64,000 nucleotides of DNA from JAVVEH01 sp032251435. Its GTDB lineage: Bacteria; Verrucomicrobiota; Lentisphaeria; Oligosphaerales; MVZH01. Location of the stretch: contig JAVVEH010000016.1 in the NCBI GenBank assembly GCA_032251435.1, forward strand, positions 26,601 to 90,600, in the 5' to 3' direction. The translations under genes and the position numbers were made by a program. The notes under the pieces were generated by a model. It was not told the DNA's origin and ran no database searches. It saw only the letters and a program-made list of their open reading frames with translations. Below are positions 41,546-50,456 of the stretch, piece after piece (the first letter of the stretch is position 1; each line of letters opens with the position of its first letter).

Positions 41546-42105
41546 CAATGGCTCACATCTTTCCACCGGATGACATTCCAGGCGGTCAGGAAGATAATTT
41601 TCATATCCAGTAAGAACGAGCGGTTATGCAGATACCACGTGTCAAGTTCCACCTTACGGGCGATGGGGATGTCATCGCGGCCGTTGATCTGCGCCCAGCC
41701 CGTTATCCCCGGTGTCAACACATGCGCGCCCGATTCTGTGCGCAGGGCGATCTGGTCGTCTTGATTAAAGAGAGCGGGGCGGGGGCCGACAATCGACATC
41801 TCACCTTTCATCACGTTGAGTAACTGTGGCAGCTCATCCAGACTTGATTTGCGTAAAAAATCACCGACGGGTGTTAGGAAGGCTTTTGGATTCGTCAGCA
41901 AGTGAGTGGCCACCTGTGGTGTGTCCGTCCGCATCGTCCTGAACTTCAGCATATTAAAATGGGTGTTATTGGCTCCAATCCGGTCGGACACATAAAACAC
42001 CGGCCCTTTAGAAGTGATTTTCACGAAAAGCGCGCAGATCAAAAACAGCGGAGAGAAACACACGAAAGCAAGAAATGAAATTGTTAAATCAAAGAGTCGT
42101 TTCAT
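41545..42105 (-). CDS. Initiating undecaprenyl-phosphate sugar transferase
   Basis: 186 residues from the ATG at 42105 (MKRLFDLTI), the usual start of this family; the frame extends to 42150 within a repeat. One N-terminal hydrophobic segment (ISFLAFVCFSPLFLICALFV) is followed by FRTMRTD, LRKSSLDELPQLLNV, KGEMSIVGPRPAL and GITGWAQINGR, the conserved core of bacterial sugar transferases (PF02397). It is the short WcaJ-C/PglC-like type without the multi-helix N-terminal part. It would transfer the first sugar phosphate onto undecaprenyl phosphate at the inner membrane. Confidence 0.93.
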   Translation of the reverse strand: MKRLFDLTISFLAFVCFSPLFLICALFVKITSKGPVFYVSDRIGANNTHFNMLKFRTMRTDTPQVATHLLTNPKAFLTPVGDFLRKSSLDELPQLLNVMKGEMSIVGPRPALFNQDDQIALRTESGAHVLTPGITGWAQINGRDDIPIARKVELDTWYLHNRSFLLDMKIIFLTAWNVIRWKDVSH

Positions 42106-42126
42106 AGTGGGTTGTAAATCGTTGGT

Positions 42127-42295
42127 ATTGCGACCACTGAGTGGTCGCAATGGGGAGTTTAAAACAGCCTTTTTTTATTTCGAACACCCAGTGGTCGCAA
42201 TGGGGAGTTTTAAAAAGCCTTTTTTACTCTCTCTCCTGCGCCCACTGTGTGGGTTCAGGTCCCTCTTGCGACTACTGTGTGGTCGCAAGCTCTGA
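42127..42295. repeat. Further palindromic repeat copies upstream of the sugar transferase
   Basis: ATTGCGACCACT-G-AGTGGTCGCAAT (42127-42151) is a perfect 25-bp palindrome followed by GGGGAGTTTAAAACAGCC. A second half copy begins near 42187 and a third pair near 42239-42290 (TTGCGACTACTGTGTGGTCGCAAG). They share the core and tail of the 41415 array. Confidence 0.8.
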
Positions 42296-43405
42296 ATAGA
42301 CAGCTAGTGTTTCCGAAATCACTTTTTCAATGGCGAACTCTTCTTCGACAATATTCCGTCCCTTCTTTCCCATGTGACAACGGAGTTCCGGGGATTCGAT
42401 CAATCTTTGGAGCGCGTCGGCTAGTTCTGTCGTGCTGAACAAGGGCACCAGTAACCCGTTTTCGCCATCCCGCACCACTTCCCGGCACCCTACCGTGTCG
42501 GTGGTTATGATCGGTCGGCCGCATGAGGCCGCTTCAAGTAAGGCTTTGGGCAGTCCCTCGCGATACGATGGTAAACAAACAATATGGCAATTGGCCAGCA
42601 CGTCCGGCATGTTTTCCTTGCGCCCCCACCATTCAACGATACCGGAGTCCACCCATTCATTGAGTGTGTCCATTGGCACGGCGGCGTGGTTATGTTCATC
42701 CGCCGCTCCCGCCAGAATAAAGCGCGCGTGAACGCCCCGACCGTGAAGAATCCTGGCCGCTTCAACGAATTCCACAATGCCTTTATCCTTCAGAACCCGC
42801 GCCGGCACGATAACGAGAGGCGGATGGGGGGCTGGTTCTTTACTGAAGGCGAACTCAGATGTGTCCACGCCAGCTCCCCGAATCAGCACGGTTCGACTCT
42901 GTTTGACGATACCCGCCTTGACCAAGGTCTGCCGGTCTTCGTCATTCTGCATGATCAGTGTCGCGTTTTTCCTGTTGAGCACCAATCGGAACGCCGCGTT
43001 GATGACAGGGCGGAGTAGACGGGCCTTCATCTGTCTGGAGGTGAAAATGTAACCCATGCCGGTAATGGCGTTCACCACACGCGGGACACGCGCGAAACGA
43101 GCGGCGATGGAGCCGTAAAGAATCGGCTTGATCGCGACATGATGGACAATGTCCGGCTTTTCCCGGCGATACAAGGTAACCAGCCGCCCAATCAGCATCA
43201 AGGCCTTAAACGGGTTCACACTGCCCCGGTCGAGATCAAAAGGAATGATGCGGATGCCCGCTTTCTTGATTTTTTCTCCATGCTCTTTGACGTGGGTAAT
43301 GACAGCCACATCGTAACCGCTGTCACGGGCCGCCACCGCCAGTGGCAGACGATGGGAACAAAACACCCAGTCTTCGGTAATGAAATATAAAAGCTTTTTC
43401 GGCAT
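42272..43405 (-). CDS. GT4-family glycosyltransferase
   Basis: 377 residues of GT-B fold. N-terminal ITEDWVFCSHRLPLAVAA and DIVHHVAIKPILYGSIAA resemble PglA/WbpH-type enzymes. The C-terminal donor site has PARVLKDKGIVEFVEAA, CLPSYREGLPKALLEAASCG and REVVRDGENGLLVP (the EX7E region). It retains configuration at the donor sugar. The stop lies within the repeat region 42239-42290. Confidence 0.92.
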   Translation of the reverse strand: MPKKLLYFITEDWVFCSHRLPLAVAARDSGYDVAVITHVKEHGEKIKKAGIRIIPFDLDRGSVNPFKALMLIGRLVTLYRREKPDIVHHVAIKPILYGSIAARFARVPRVVNAITGMGYIFTSRQMKARLLRPVINAAFRLVLNRKNATLIMQNDEDRQTLVKAGIVKQSRTVLIRGAGVDTSEFAFSKEPAPHPPLVIVPARVLKDKGIVEFVEAARILHGRGVHARFILAGAADEHNHAAVPMDTLNEWVDSGIVEWWGRKENMPDVLANCHIVCLPSYREGLPKALLEAASCGRPIITTDTVGCREVVRDGENGLLVPLFSTTELADALQRLIESPELRCHMGKKGRNIVEEEFAIEKVISETLAVYSELATTQ

Positions 43406-43455
43406 GGGTGTCGTCTATCTATATTGAACGATTTTACCGTGTCTTCGGTGGAAAT

Positions 43456-44541
43456 TCATATTTTTTCCCACAGCATGTCCAAACCGGAAATAGTCTTTCT
43501 CGCCAAGGTGCAATAGACATCACCCTCACCGGCGAAAAAGACGATATCATCGGTATCTTTTAAAATGGACGAGATATATCGAATGCCGGGGGTTCTTCCC
43601 CGCGCTCCCTTGCCGTCAAAAATGGGTTTTGAACTGATTTTAACCGGGAGCAAGGTTTTTTTGTCGATTAAAACAGCCCAGTGAAAGTAGCAGCGTCCCG
43701 TGACACGGTGTTGTATCTGGTGTATGATCAATAACAGGTGCTTGTCATCATAATCAATCGGGTTGGCGCTTAGCGACACGCGTGTTCCAAAGCCGCCTGG
43801 ATCCTTGAGTTTTTCAAATTCATCTGTATTGATGACAGTTTGGAACTGGAATTCACCGTCGTTTTTCAATCGCAACACTCGATACGGATTCACAGAATAG
43901 AACAGCCAGAGTTTTTGACCCAGGGCCGCGTACATCCAATTCTTCTCAAAGTCTCCTATGGGGAAGTCCAATTGTGGCTGTGCCACAAAACATAACCTTT
44001 TTTCAACAGGATCAAAAACAGATAATGCGGAACAAACCCCTGCCTGTTCCCGGTTCCCATTATGGTTGACGACGCGCGTTAAACTGTGGTTCGCCCATAT
44101 TTTATTTTTCCACCGGAATAAACGAAAATCCTCCATCGCGCAGTCGTCGTCTTCAGGATCGTGATGACATGTGGTAGCCACGTCATAGCGCTTACATCGC
44201 CCCTTGTCATTCAGTATTAAAATGACAGGGCTCCCCTTTAGATATAAATGGGCGCGCGGACCATTCGCTTTCCACCATGGCGTTATGTGTCCCTTCGCCA
44301 ACAACAGATAGCCTCCGTCGTCTAGCTTGACGGCGCCGGGATTAAAGATTCCTCCTTTGAACCCCAGTGTCCCCGGCTTCGCCAAGACCGAAGTGTGTGA
44401 CGCGTTACGCGCGTAACACCATGGGCGGACACACCATCCTATACCTATTTTTCTGTATTCATAGAACGCCTCAATCCAGCTGACCAGTAACCGGTGAACG
44501 CGGGGAAATATCTGACTGTGTAAAGGCGGCTTATTTCTCAT
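43456..44541 (-). CDS. GH130/GH43-like beta-propeller protein of the EPS locus
   Basis: 361 residues, no signal peptide. Blade-like repeats are seen: GGIFNPGAVKLDDGGYLLLA, DCAMEDFRLFRWKNKIW, EKNWMYAALGQKLWLFYSV, GTRVSLSANPIDYDDKHLL. This five-bladed layout is shared by glycoside phosphorylases and hydrolases. Asp/Glu in AMEDFR may be catalytic, but no family-wide set is certain. It could trim or modify the polymer or act as a transferase. It overlaps the flippase stop by 11 nt. Confidence 0.6.
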   Translation of the reverse strand: MRNKPPLHSQIFPRVHRLLVSWIEAFYEYRKIGIGWCVRPWCYARNASHTSVLAKPGTLGFKGGIFNPGAVKLDDGGYLLLAKGHITPWWKANGPRAHLYLKGSPVILILNDKGRCKRYDVATTCHHDPEDDDCAMEDFRLFRWKNKIWANHSLTRVVNHNGNREQAGVCSALSVFDPVEKRLCFVAQPQLDFPIGDFEKNWMYAALGQKLWLFYSVNPYRVLRLKNDGEFQFQTVINTDEFEKLKDPGGFGTRVSLSANPIDYDDKHLLLIIHQIQHRVTGRCYFHWAVLIDKKTLLPVKISSKPIFDGKGARGRTPGIRYISSILKDTDDIVFFAGEGDVYCTLARKTISGLDMLWEKI

Positions 44542-46093
44542 TTTCAGCGTTGGTTGATTGGGTCATCTTAAGAAAACCATGTCGCGCTTTATGCCCGAAA
44601 TATACAAATTCCGCTCGTCTGTGGAACACCAAAAATAGACTGATATAAAAGATGCTGACACAAATCACACTTTTCGTGAAGACATTTAAAAGAGGCGAAA
44701 GGCTAACGTGCCCGCATGCCAAGGCGCTGAGCCCCGCGGCGCATAAAAGAAAGACACCTTGCAGCGCATAGGTCAGATAATACTTTATGGGGTTGCCATT
44801 GAACCCCCGCTTAAAAACAATAATCGGAAAATACCACCAGTTCGTTAGAAATCTGGCGATTGCCGTGGCCAGAAGGATGCCGAAAAGGCCCAGTTTTTTC
44901 CCAAGTAAAAAAGACAAAAACAGGTTGATAAAAGCGGTCAGCAACAGGACATATCGGCCATATTTGAATAAGCCAAGTGACTCTTTGAATGTGCCGACGA
45001 CATTTTGCATGCCGACCATATAAAAATTAAGGGCCAAAACAGCCACCACGTTCGCCGGGATAAGGTACTCCTCGCCAAAAAGCAGTTTGATCAAGTCATT
45101 GGCGACAATGAGAATGCCGACTGTTCCACATCCGTAAAAAGCGAAAAGAAGGAAGTGGATATGAAAAAAAAGACGCTGTGTGTTTTCCTTTTTTTCGACC
45201 GCATTAAAATTGCCAATGCCAGCTTTTAGGGAGATTAACAATTTGCTGATCAGACTGTTAAGCGTGTTGGCGAGCAGCAGGTAGTTGGACAACAACCCGA
45301 CAGCCGCCACATTGATTAAATTGGAGATGATCAGGCTGTCGGTACTGTTGACAAGCACCCCCGACAATTTAGCGACTGACAAAGCCCAGACATCTTTGAA
45401 AAGCTTTTTCTTTTCCGCCTTGTCCAATGTGTCCACCGGGTCGACAGGAATAAAACCATAGTGTTTTTTCACCACTAGCGACAACCAGAAAAAGTAGCAT
45501 ATGGTGCCAAAAGTCTGGATGTAAAGATAGTACAAGTAATTTTTCGTAACTATCAAAACCGCGATTTGAAAGAGGCTTTGTAATGTCGTTATCAGATAAC
45601 TCGCGCCAACGACAATGTAGTCCTTCTGGGCGGCTCGCAAAAGCGATATTTTATGGCTGAAAAAGTAGGAAAAAACTGAATTAAACAAGAAAAACAGGTA
45701 AATAAGCGCCAGATCTTCCTTAATGTCCGGCGGCTCGCTGATGATCTTGTTTAGAAACGGGATGAGGGCCAGCCCCATCCCGGCGACAATCAAGCCGATG
45801 ACTTTATAGATGCCCGCGTAGAATGTCATCAAAACGGCGATTCTTTTCCGGTCGCCTCTGGCAAGTGGTTCATAAAGCGAATAGGTGATCACGCTGCCGA
45901 TGCCGAGCTCAGTCAGGGAAAGCATGGCGATGATGCTGGTAAAAAGCCCGTTTACCCCCAGGTAATCAACTGTCAGGTAGTGGACAAAGACGATCCGGCA
46001 GACAAATCCCAACAAGGTATTGAAAAAATACCCGACGACATTGGTCGCCATGTTCATGGCCGCGTAACGGGTTCTGGAATGGGATTTATTCAC
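44531..46093 (-). CDS. Wzx-type polysaccharide flippase
   Basis: About 520 residues with about 12-14 hydrophobic helices (NVVGYFFNTLLGFVCRIVF at the start, FFLFNSVFSYFFSHKISLL in the middle). I prefer the GTG at 46093, whose GTGA overlaps the preceding stop, to the ATG at 46111. The protein belongs to the MATE-like polysaccharide exporter superfamily that flips lipid-linked oligosaccharide units across the inner membrane. Confidence 0.9.
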   Translation of the reverse strand: MNKSHSRTRYAAMNMATNVVGYFFNTLLGFVCRIVFVHYLTVDYLGVNGLFTSIIAMLSLTELGIGSVITYSLYEPLARGDRKRIAVLMTFYAGIYKVIGLIVAGMGLALIPFLNKIISEPPDIKEDLALIYLFFLFNSVFSYFFSHKISLLRAAQKDYIVVGASYLITTLQSLFQIAVLIVTKNYLYYLYIQTFGTICYFFWLSLVVKKHYGFIPVDPVDTLDKAEKKKLFKDVWALSVAKLSGVLVNSTDSLIISNLINVAAVGLLSNYLLLANTLNSLISKLLISLKAGIGNFNAVEKKENTQRLFFHIHFLLFAFYGCGTVGILIVANDLIKLLFGEEYLIPANVVAVLALNFYMVGMQNVVGTFKESLGLFKYGRYVLLLTAFINLFLSFLLGKKLGLFGILLATAIARFLTNWWYFPIIVFKRGFNGNPIKYYLTYALQGVFLLCAAGLSALACGHVSLSPLLNVFTKSVICVSIFYISLFLVFHRRAEFVYFGHKARHGFLKMTQSTNAENEK

Positions 46094-47259
46094 AAATCCG
46101 CCTTTAAACATTTTGCGTAGGCGCGGAGCGCGAATCCTTGGGCGAATGGCATCGGACCGGACAGCTGAGAGAAGATACCGACATCTTTGGTGTCTCCCTG
46201 GCAGTAATCGATTTTACCTGTCAGCCGTGTGACAGATTTTAATTTTTTCACACACGCGCGGGAAATGTCCAGATAGTCCTCGTGCCCGAAAATTTCATGG
46301 CAGACGCTATAAAAATAGGCTATAACGGCTGTCGCTGAACTGTCATAAGCACTATTCAAATCTTGAATAATGATTCCAAATCCCCCGTCATTCCGTTGAT
46401 ACCCTTTATACCCCTCCGCCGCCGATCTGATAGTGTCTTTCAGTGTCTGTTTTGTCCGCGATGAGGGCAGTTCCTGGTAAGTGTCCAGCAGAGCGATCGC
46501 ATACCATCCGGTTCCCCGTCCCCAGCCGTAGACGCCAATGGGCAGTTTTGTCTTGGCATCGAAAGCGTGATTGGGCAGGAATGTGTCGCCCAGTAAACCG
46601 TGGTGATTGAAATCCATGATTTGCTTGCAGGCCAGGTCGACACAACCAGGTTTGGCGTAAATTTTGCCATATAAAGCCAAAAAGGGACAGATAAGGCCGA
46701 GCGTGTCAACATAACGAAGATTACTTCTCACGTTCGAATACGCGACCAAGCCGTCCGCGCCAATCCGCTGTTCTATTAACTCAGCGATATAGTCCATTGC
46801 CGGTTGTATCGTTTCCGGTTGTTCGGTGACTTTCAGCAACGCGTAGGCCAGCATCGCGTTATCGATATGAGCCGGTGGCTTTTTCCACATGCCGTCGCCA
46901 TTTATGAAAAAATGCGCGCATTGCTCATGGAAACAATCAGGCAGGCGTTCAGAAAATTCTCTGACACCAAGGATGAGGCCCGCGGTTTGCCAGGACTGCA
47001 CACGCCCCAGACCGGACTTTCCCGTCATTTTATCCAGCAAAAGAAGACGGGTGTGATTAGAAGTCTGAACGGTGGGAGGGTTTGGCAACCAGCCGGCCGC
47101 GACGTTGAAAACGCGCTCAAACCACGTGTTGTCGTCTTTCCATCTGCCGATATGAAAACGGCAATATCTATCAATAAGCCAATGATACAGGTCAAATCCA
47201 AGCACCGGTACCGTCACCAAAAAATAAACAATCAGTATGATCCAGAGCGCGTTGTTCAT
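46090..47259 (-). CDS. Membrane-anchored GH88/GH105-like glycoside hydrolase
   Basis: About 389 residues from the ATG at 47259, two nt after the previous stop. An N-terminal helix (ALWIILIVYFLVTVPVLGF) is followed by an (alpha/alpha)6-type domain: AHIDNAMLAYALLKV, RYVDTLGLICPFLALYG, YGWGRGTGWYAIALLDTY and AYDSSATAVIAYFY. Asp in HIDNA and YVDTLG match the catalytic area of unsaturated glucuronyl/rhamnogalacturonyl hydrolases. A tethered hydrolase inside an EPS operon could trim the polymer or release it. Confidence 0.75.
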   Translation of the reverse strand: MNNALWIILIVYFLVTVPVLGFDLYHWLIDRYCRFHIGRWKDDNTWFERVFNVAAGWLPNPPTVQTSNHTRLLLLDKMTGKSGLGRVQSWQTAGLILGVREFSERLPDCFHEQCAHFFINGDGMWKKPPAHIDNAMLAYALLKVTEQPETIQPAMDYIAELIEQRIGADGLVAYSNVRSNLRYVDTLGLICPFLALYGKIYAKPGCVDLACKQIMDFNHHGLLGDTFLPNHAFDAKTKLPIGVYGWGRGTGWYAIALLDTYQELPSSRTKQTLKDTIRSAAEGYKGYQRNDGGFGIIIQDLNSAYDSSATAVIAYFYSVCHEIFGHEDYLDISRACVKKLKSVTRLTGKIDYCQGDTKDVGIFSQLSGPMPFAQGFALRAYAKCLKADL

Positions 47260-47261
47260 GG

Positions 47262-48425
47262 TTATTGTTCCCACCCATTCAAGGCTTCATCGAGGTAACG
47301 CTTCGCATTGAGCGCTTCCGCGCGATATCCCGGCATTTTCTGGTTGTAGAGTTGGCTGACGCTTTCTTCATTGTCCTGAAGCCACTCAAAGGCTTCAATC
47401 AATTCATTTTCCCGAGTCATACGCTGAACGGGAAGCACATACTTGTCCGACTGGCCAAAAATATCTTTGGCAATGCCCCGCGCCTTCATGGAATAACCGA
47501 TGGCGATTGTCGGCACACAGGTTGAATACGCCGCGATGGTCGAATGGGTTCTGGCTCCCATGAAAAACCGGCAACGGGAGATAAACCCTTTCAACAGCGG
47601 GCAGCTGCAGTCATCCAGAAGAATGACGCGTCGGGTGGATGAAAACCGATCCCGCAGGGGTTCCAGTGCCGCTGTGTCTTTCACAACATGCGGAATCAAG
47701 GCTATTTGATAGTCGGTTGTCTCAATGATATGCTGAATGAGTTTTTCAAAGTTTTTTATGATCAGACCCGTGTCGCCATAATCCATGACTAACGGACTCA
47801 GGTTCAAACCAACGGTTTGTTTTTCCTTAAAGCCAGATGGCAAAGAACAGTTTTCAGTTTGAAGTTGAAAGGCGGGATCTGGACATTGCTTGACTGCCGT
47901 TGTGACACCGGCTTTTTTTAAGGCGTCAAAGGTCAGGCTTTCCCTGGCGATGATCAAGTCATAGCGATTCAGGTCATCAACGCAATTTTCAATGACCTCC
48001 GGTTCAATGGAACACCCCCATAGAACCGTTTTCGCTCCCCTTTTGTGGATGAGTCGATTATAGTCCGCCAACTGCCGCACGCCCCTGTAACAATAGTTGT
48101 CACCACCGATCGACAAATACACGTCTCCCCGGTGAATGGCTTTATAAAACAATTGCCGACGGAACCGTGTGTTCAAGGTTGTTTGTCCAAACATCTTTAT
48201 TTGCACAGCCGACAGTAAATATTTCACACTCTTTCGCCCCAAGGGTGTCTCGGTATCACTCTGTACGTCGACGATATGATCAAGTCCATAGTGACAATCC
48301 TGTTCGGGTGAAAATGAATACAGAACCAGGTCCCGATCAAGGATGCCGCGGGTCGCTCGAACGATCGCCTCGCATCCGTGATTACCACTGCCGGTGTGAT
48401 AGTACAGTTTTATCCGTGCCTTCAT
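47262..48425 (-). CDS. Polysaccharide pyruvyl transferase family protein
   Basis: 387 residues from the ATG at 48425, whose A is the last base of the preceding stop (TAATG). KLYYHTGSGNHGCEAIVRA and the DVYLSIGGDNYCYRG block, followed by FFMGARTHSTIAAYST, are the landmarks of PF04230. These enzymes add ketal-linked pyruvate from phosphoenolpyruvate to sugars, giving the polymer a negative charge. Confidence 0.9.
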   Translation of the reverse strand: MKARIKLYYHTGSGNHGCEAIVRATRGILDRDLVLYSFSPEQDCHYGLDHIVDVQSDTETPLGRKSVKYLLSAVQIKMFGQTTLNTRFRRQLFYKAIHRGDVYLSIGGDNYCYRGVRQLADYNRLIHKRGAKTVLWGCSIEPEVIENCVDDLNRYDLIIARESLTFDALKKAGVTTAVKQCPDPAFQLQTENCSLPSGFKEKQTVGLNLSPLVMDYGDTGLIIKNFEKLIQHIIETTDYQIALIPHVVKDTAALEPLRDRFSSTRRVILLDDCSCPLLKGFISRCRFFMGARTHSTIAAYSTCVPTIAIGYSMKARGIAKDIFGQSDKYVLPVQRMTRENELIEAFEWLQDNEESVSQLYNQKMPGYRAEALNAKRYLDEALNGWEQ

Positions 48426-49414
48426 TAACGTCCTAATCCCAGTAAATTTCTGATACGACCGGTCAGAACGGGCGCCCGGAAAAAAAAGAACAACCACAGC
48501 CTCTCTTTAGCCGGCAGGGCGGTCAAGAATGGTTTGTCCGCTATTTTTCTAGCGTTTTCCATAATTGCCTTTCGGGCGCTTTTATCCATATTTGTCCGTA
48601 TCAGTTGCTGGTAATGAAAAAGACTGGAAAAACAATAGGTTCTTTTCGCTGTCTGAACGAGCCGGGGGAAATGGCGTTCGATGTAGACGGTTCGCCGCCT
48701 TATCGCTTCAAGCCCGTCCAATCGTTGGCTCGTATATGGCTTGCTCATGATGCTTGCCTGACGTTGACGGTAGAAGTAAAGCCGTCGCCCGGTGCGGACA
48801 ATTTTTCGAGCGTTCCCGAAGACTTGGCAGGTCCAAAACTCATCCTCGTTGATCTTGCCATTTTCAAACGTAATACCGTTGACAACATCCACGGTATAGA
48901 GTTTGTTCCAGACAACCTGGCGCAAGTCTCCTCTCATCAGACTTTCCAATGCTTCTTCTGTTGAAAAGGATCGCGGGGGGGGGGAAGACAAATCCGGGCT
49001 TTCGGGAATGTCACCTTCAAAGGGAAGAAAGGCGCATTCAGCGATGTCCGCCTGATTGTTCAAAGCCAGCTCAAGCAAACGTTGCAGCATGTCGGGCGCG
49101 ATACAGTCATCACTGTCCACAAAAGAAACGAAAGCCCCCCGCATCTCCGCCATGCCGGCGTTTCGCGCGTCCGATAATCCGCCGTTGTCTTTATGAATCA
49201 CTCTCACGCGCTTGTCTTCACGGGCGTATCGGTCACATATTTCCGGACAGCGGTCCGTGGAACCATCATCCACTAAAATAATCTCCAAATCTCCGTAGGT
49301 CTGATGAACAATACTGTCCAGGCATGTTGACAAGTATTTCTCAACATTGTAGACCGGCACAATGACACTGATTTTATTCACTTTCTGGAATGCTCCATTT
49401 TCGGCGGTTTCCAT
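48425..49414 (-). CDS. GT2-family glycosyltransferase
   Basis: 329 residues, GT-A fold. KISVIVPVYNVEKYLSTCLD, EIILVDDGSTD and AFVSFVDSDD (the DxD-like metal site) are clear. Its ATG at 49414 overlaps the preceding gene by 41 nt; a GTG at 49378 would give an overlap of 5 nt and is a good alternative. Confidence 0.92.
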   Translation of the reverse strand: METAENGAFQKVNKISVIVPVYNVEKYLSTCLDSIVHQTYGDLEIILVDDGSTDRCPEICDRYAREDKRVRVIHKDNGGLSDARNAGMAEMRGAFVSFVDSDDCIAPDMLQRLLELALNNQADIAECAFLPFEGDIPESPDLSSPPPRSFSTEEALESLMRGDLRQVVWNKLYTVDVVNGITFENGKINEDEFWTCQVFGNARKIVRTGRRLYFYRQRQASIMSKPYTSQRLDGLEAIRRRTVYIERHFPRLVQTAKRTYCFSSLFHYQQLIRTNMDKSARKAIMENARKIADKPFLTALPAKERLWLFFFFRAPVLTGRIRNLLGLGR

Positions 49415-50363
49415 AAAGTTTTTTGTGGAGGCTGTGGACAGATTGATATGCGAAAGGGAAATCCAGGAGCAGGGTTCGCAAAACCATCAACCGGAGCCCT
49501 ATCGCCCGTCCCTTGCAGGATCTTAATTCCCTCTTGATCTTGGCGGAAAATCCACTTTTCTCTTCGTGGTTGGCATGAAGAGACTTGTAGATATTAAGCA
49601 GTTTTTCCGCGTAAAATGTATCCACTGCCCTCTGTAGATCCGCCTCGCCGTCCAGAGACCGTCTCACTCGCTGGGCGACCGTCAAAACGCTGTCCAGCTT
49701 CGCAAGTTCAAAGCCGTTTCGGGTGGCGGATGTTGGATTGAACATATAGCGATATTTGACCACGTCCTCGAAAACGCTGCGTCGGCAGTTTTTGAAGGCT
49801 TCCAGATTAAACAATAAATCTTCATTGATCCGGATGCCGGCCGGATAGCGGACACCTTTGATCATGTCGCTGGAATAGAGTTTATTACATGCGCTGGGCT
49901 CAAATAATCGTCCCTGAAGTAAAGCCTTTATTCCCTGGCTTCGGCTTTGAATGACCCTTGCCGCCGTGCCGTTGACCGCCACCGTCCGGGTCGGATACAC
50001 CACTTCAAACGCGCAATGAGATATATCAGCCTCGTATTGTTTCGCGTTTTTCAGCAAGAACTCCACCATGTCTGGATAAAGTTCGTCGTCGCCATCCACA
50101 AAGCCAATGTGAGAGCCATGGGCGATGTCCAGTCCCCGATTGCGCGTGTCGGAGACACCGGTATTTTTCTTGTGGATGACAACGATACGGTTATCCAGTC
50201 TCGCGAACTGGTCAATGAAGTCTCCCGTCTGGTCTGTGGATCCATCATTCACGACGATGATTTCAAGTTCCGGATAGGTCTGTTCGACGACACTCCGCAG
50301 GCATCGCTGAATAAATGGCGCGATGTTATAGGCGGGGATGATGAGGGTTATCAAATCAGGCAT
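49374..50363 (-). CDS. GT2-family glycosyltransferase
   Basis: 329 residues. LITLIIPAYNIAPFIQRCLR, EIIVVNDGSTDQTG and HIGFVDGDDELYPDM mark the GT-A donor site. The C-terminal half lacks any recognisable added domain. The acceptor and sugar are unknown. Confidence 0.92.
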   Translation of the reverse strand: MPDLITLIIPAYNIAPFIQRCLRSVVEQTYPELEIIVVNDGSTDQTGDFIDQFARLDNRIVVIHKKNTGVSDTRNRGLDIAHGSHIGFVDGDDELYPDMVEFLLKNAKQYEADISHCAFEVVYPTRTVAVNGTAARVIQSRSQGIKALLQGRLFEPSACNKLYSSDMIKGVRYPAGIRINEDLLFNLEAFKNCRRSVFEDVVKYRYMFNPTSATRNGFELAKLDSVLTVAQRVRRSLDGEADLQRAVDTFYAEKLLNIYKSLHANHEEKSGFSAKIKRELRSCKGRAIGLRLMVLRTLLLDFPFAYQSVHSLHKKLYGNRRKWSIPESE

Positions 50364-50456
50364 ATTTTTGAACTGTGATAGTCAAAATGTGATCGTCGCA
50401 CAGGCGGGTTTTCAAGCGCGATTCTCCGGTTTTTCCCATCCGTGTCGCCGTGAAAG

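Noticed and set aside
41415..42295. Possible CRISPR array
   Set aside because: Units are directly adjacent with a 36-bp period and no unique spacers, repeats are degenerate, and there are no cas genes.
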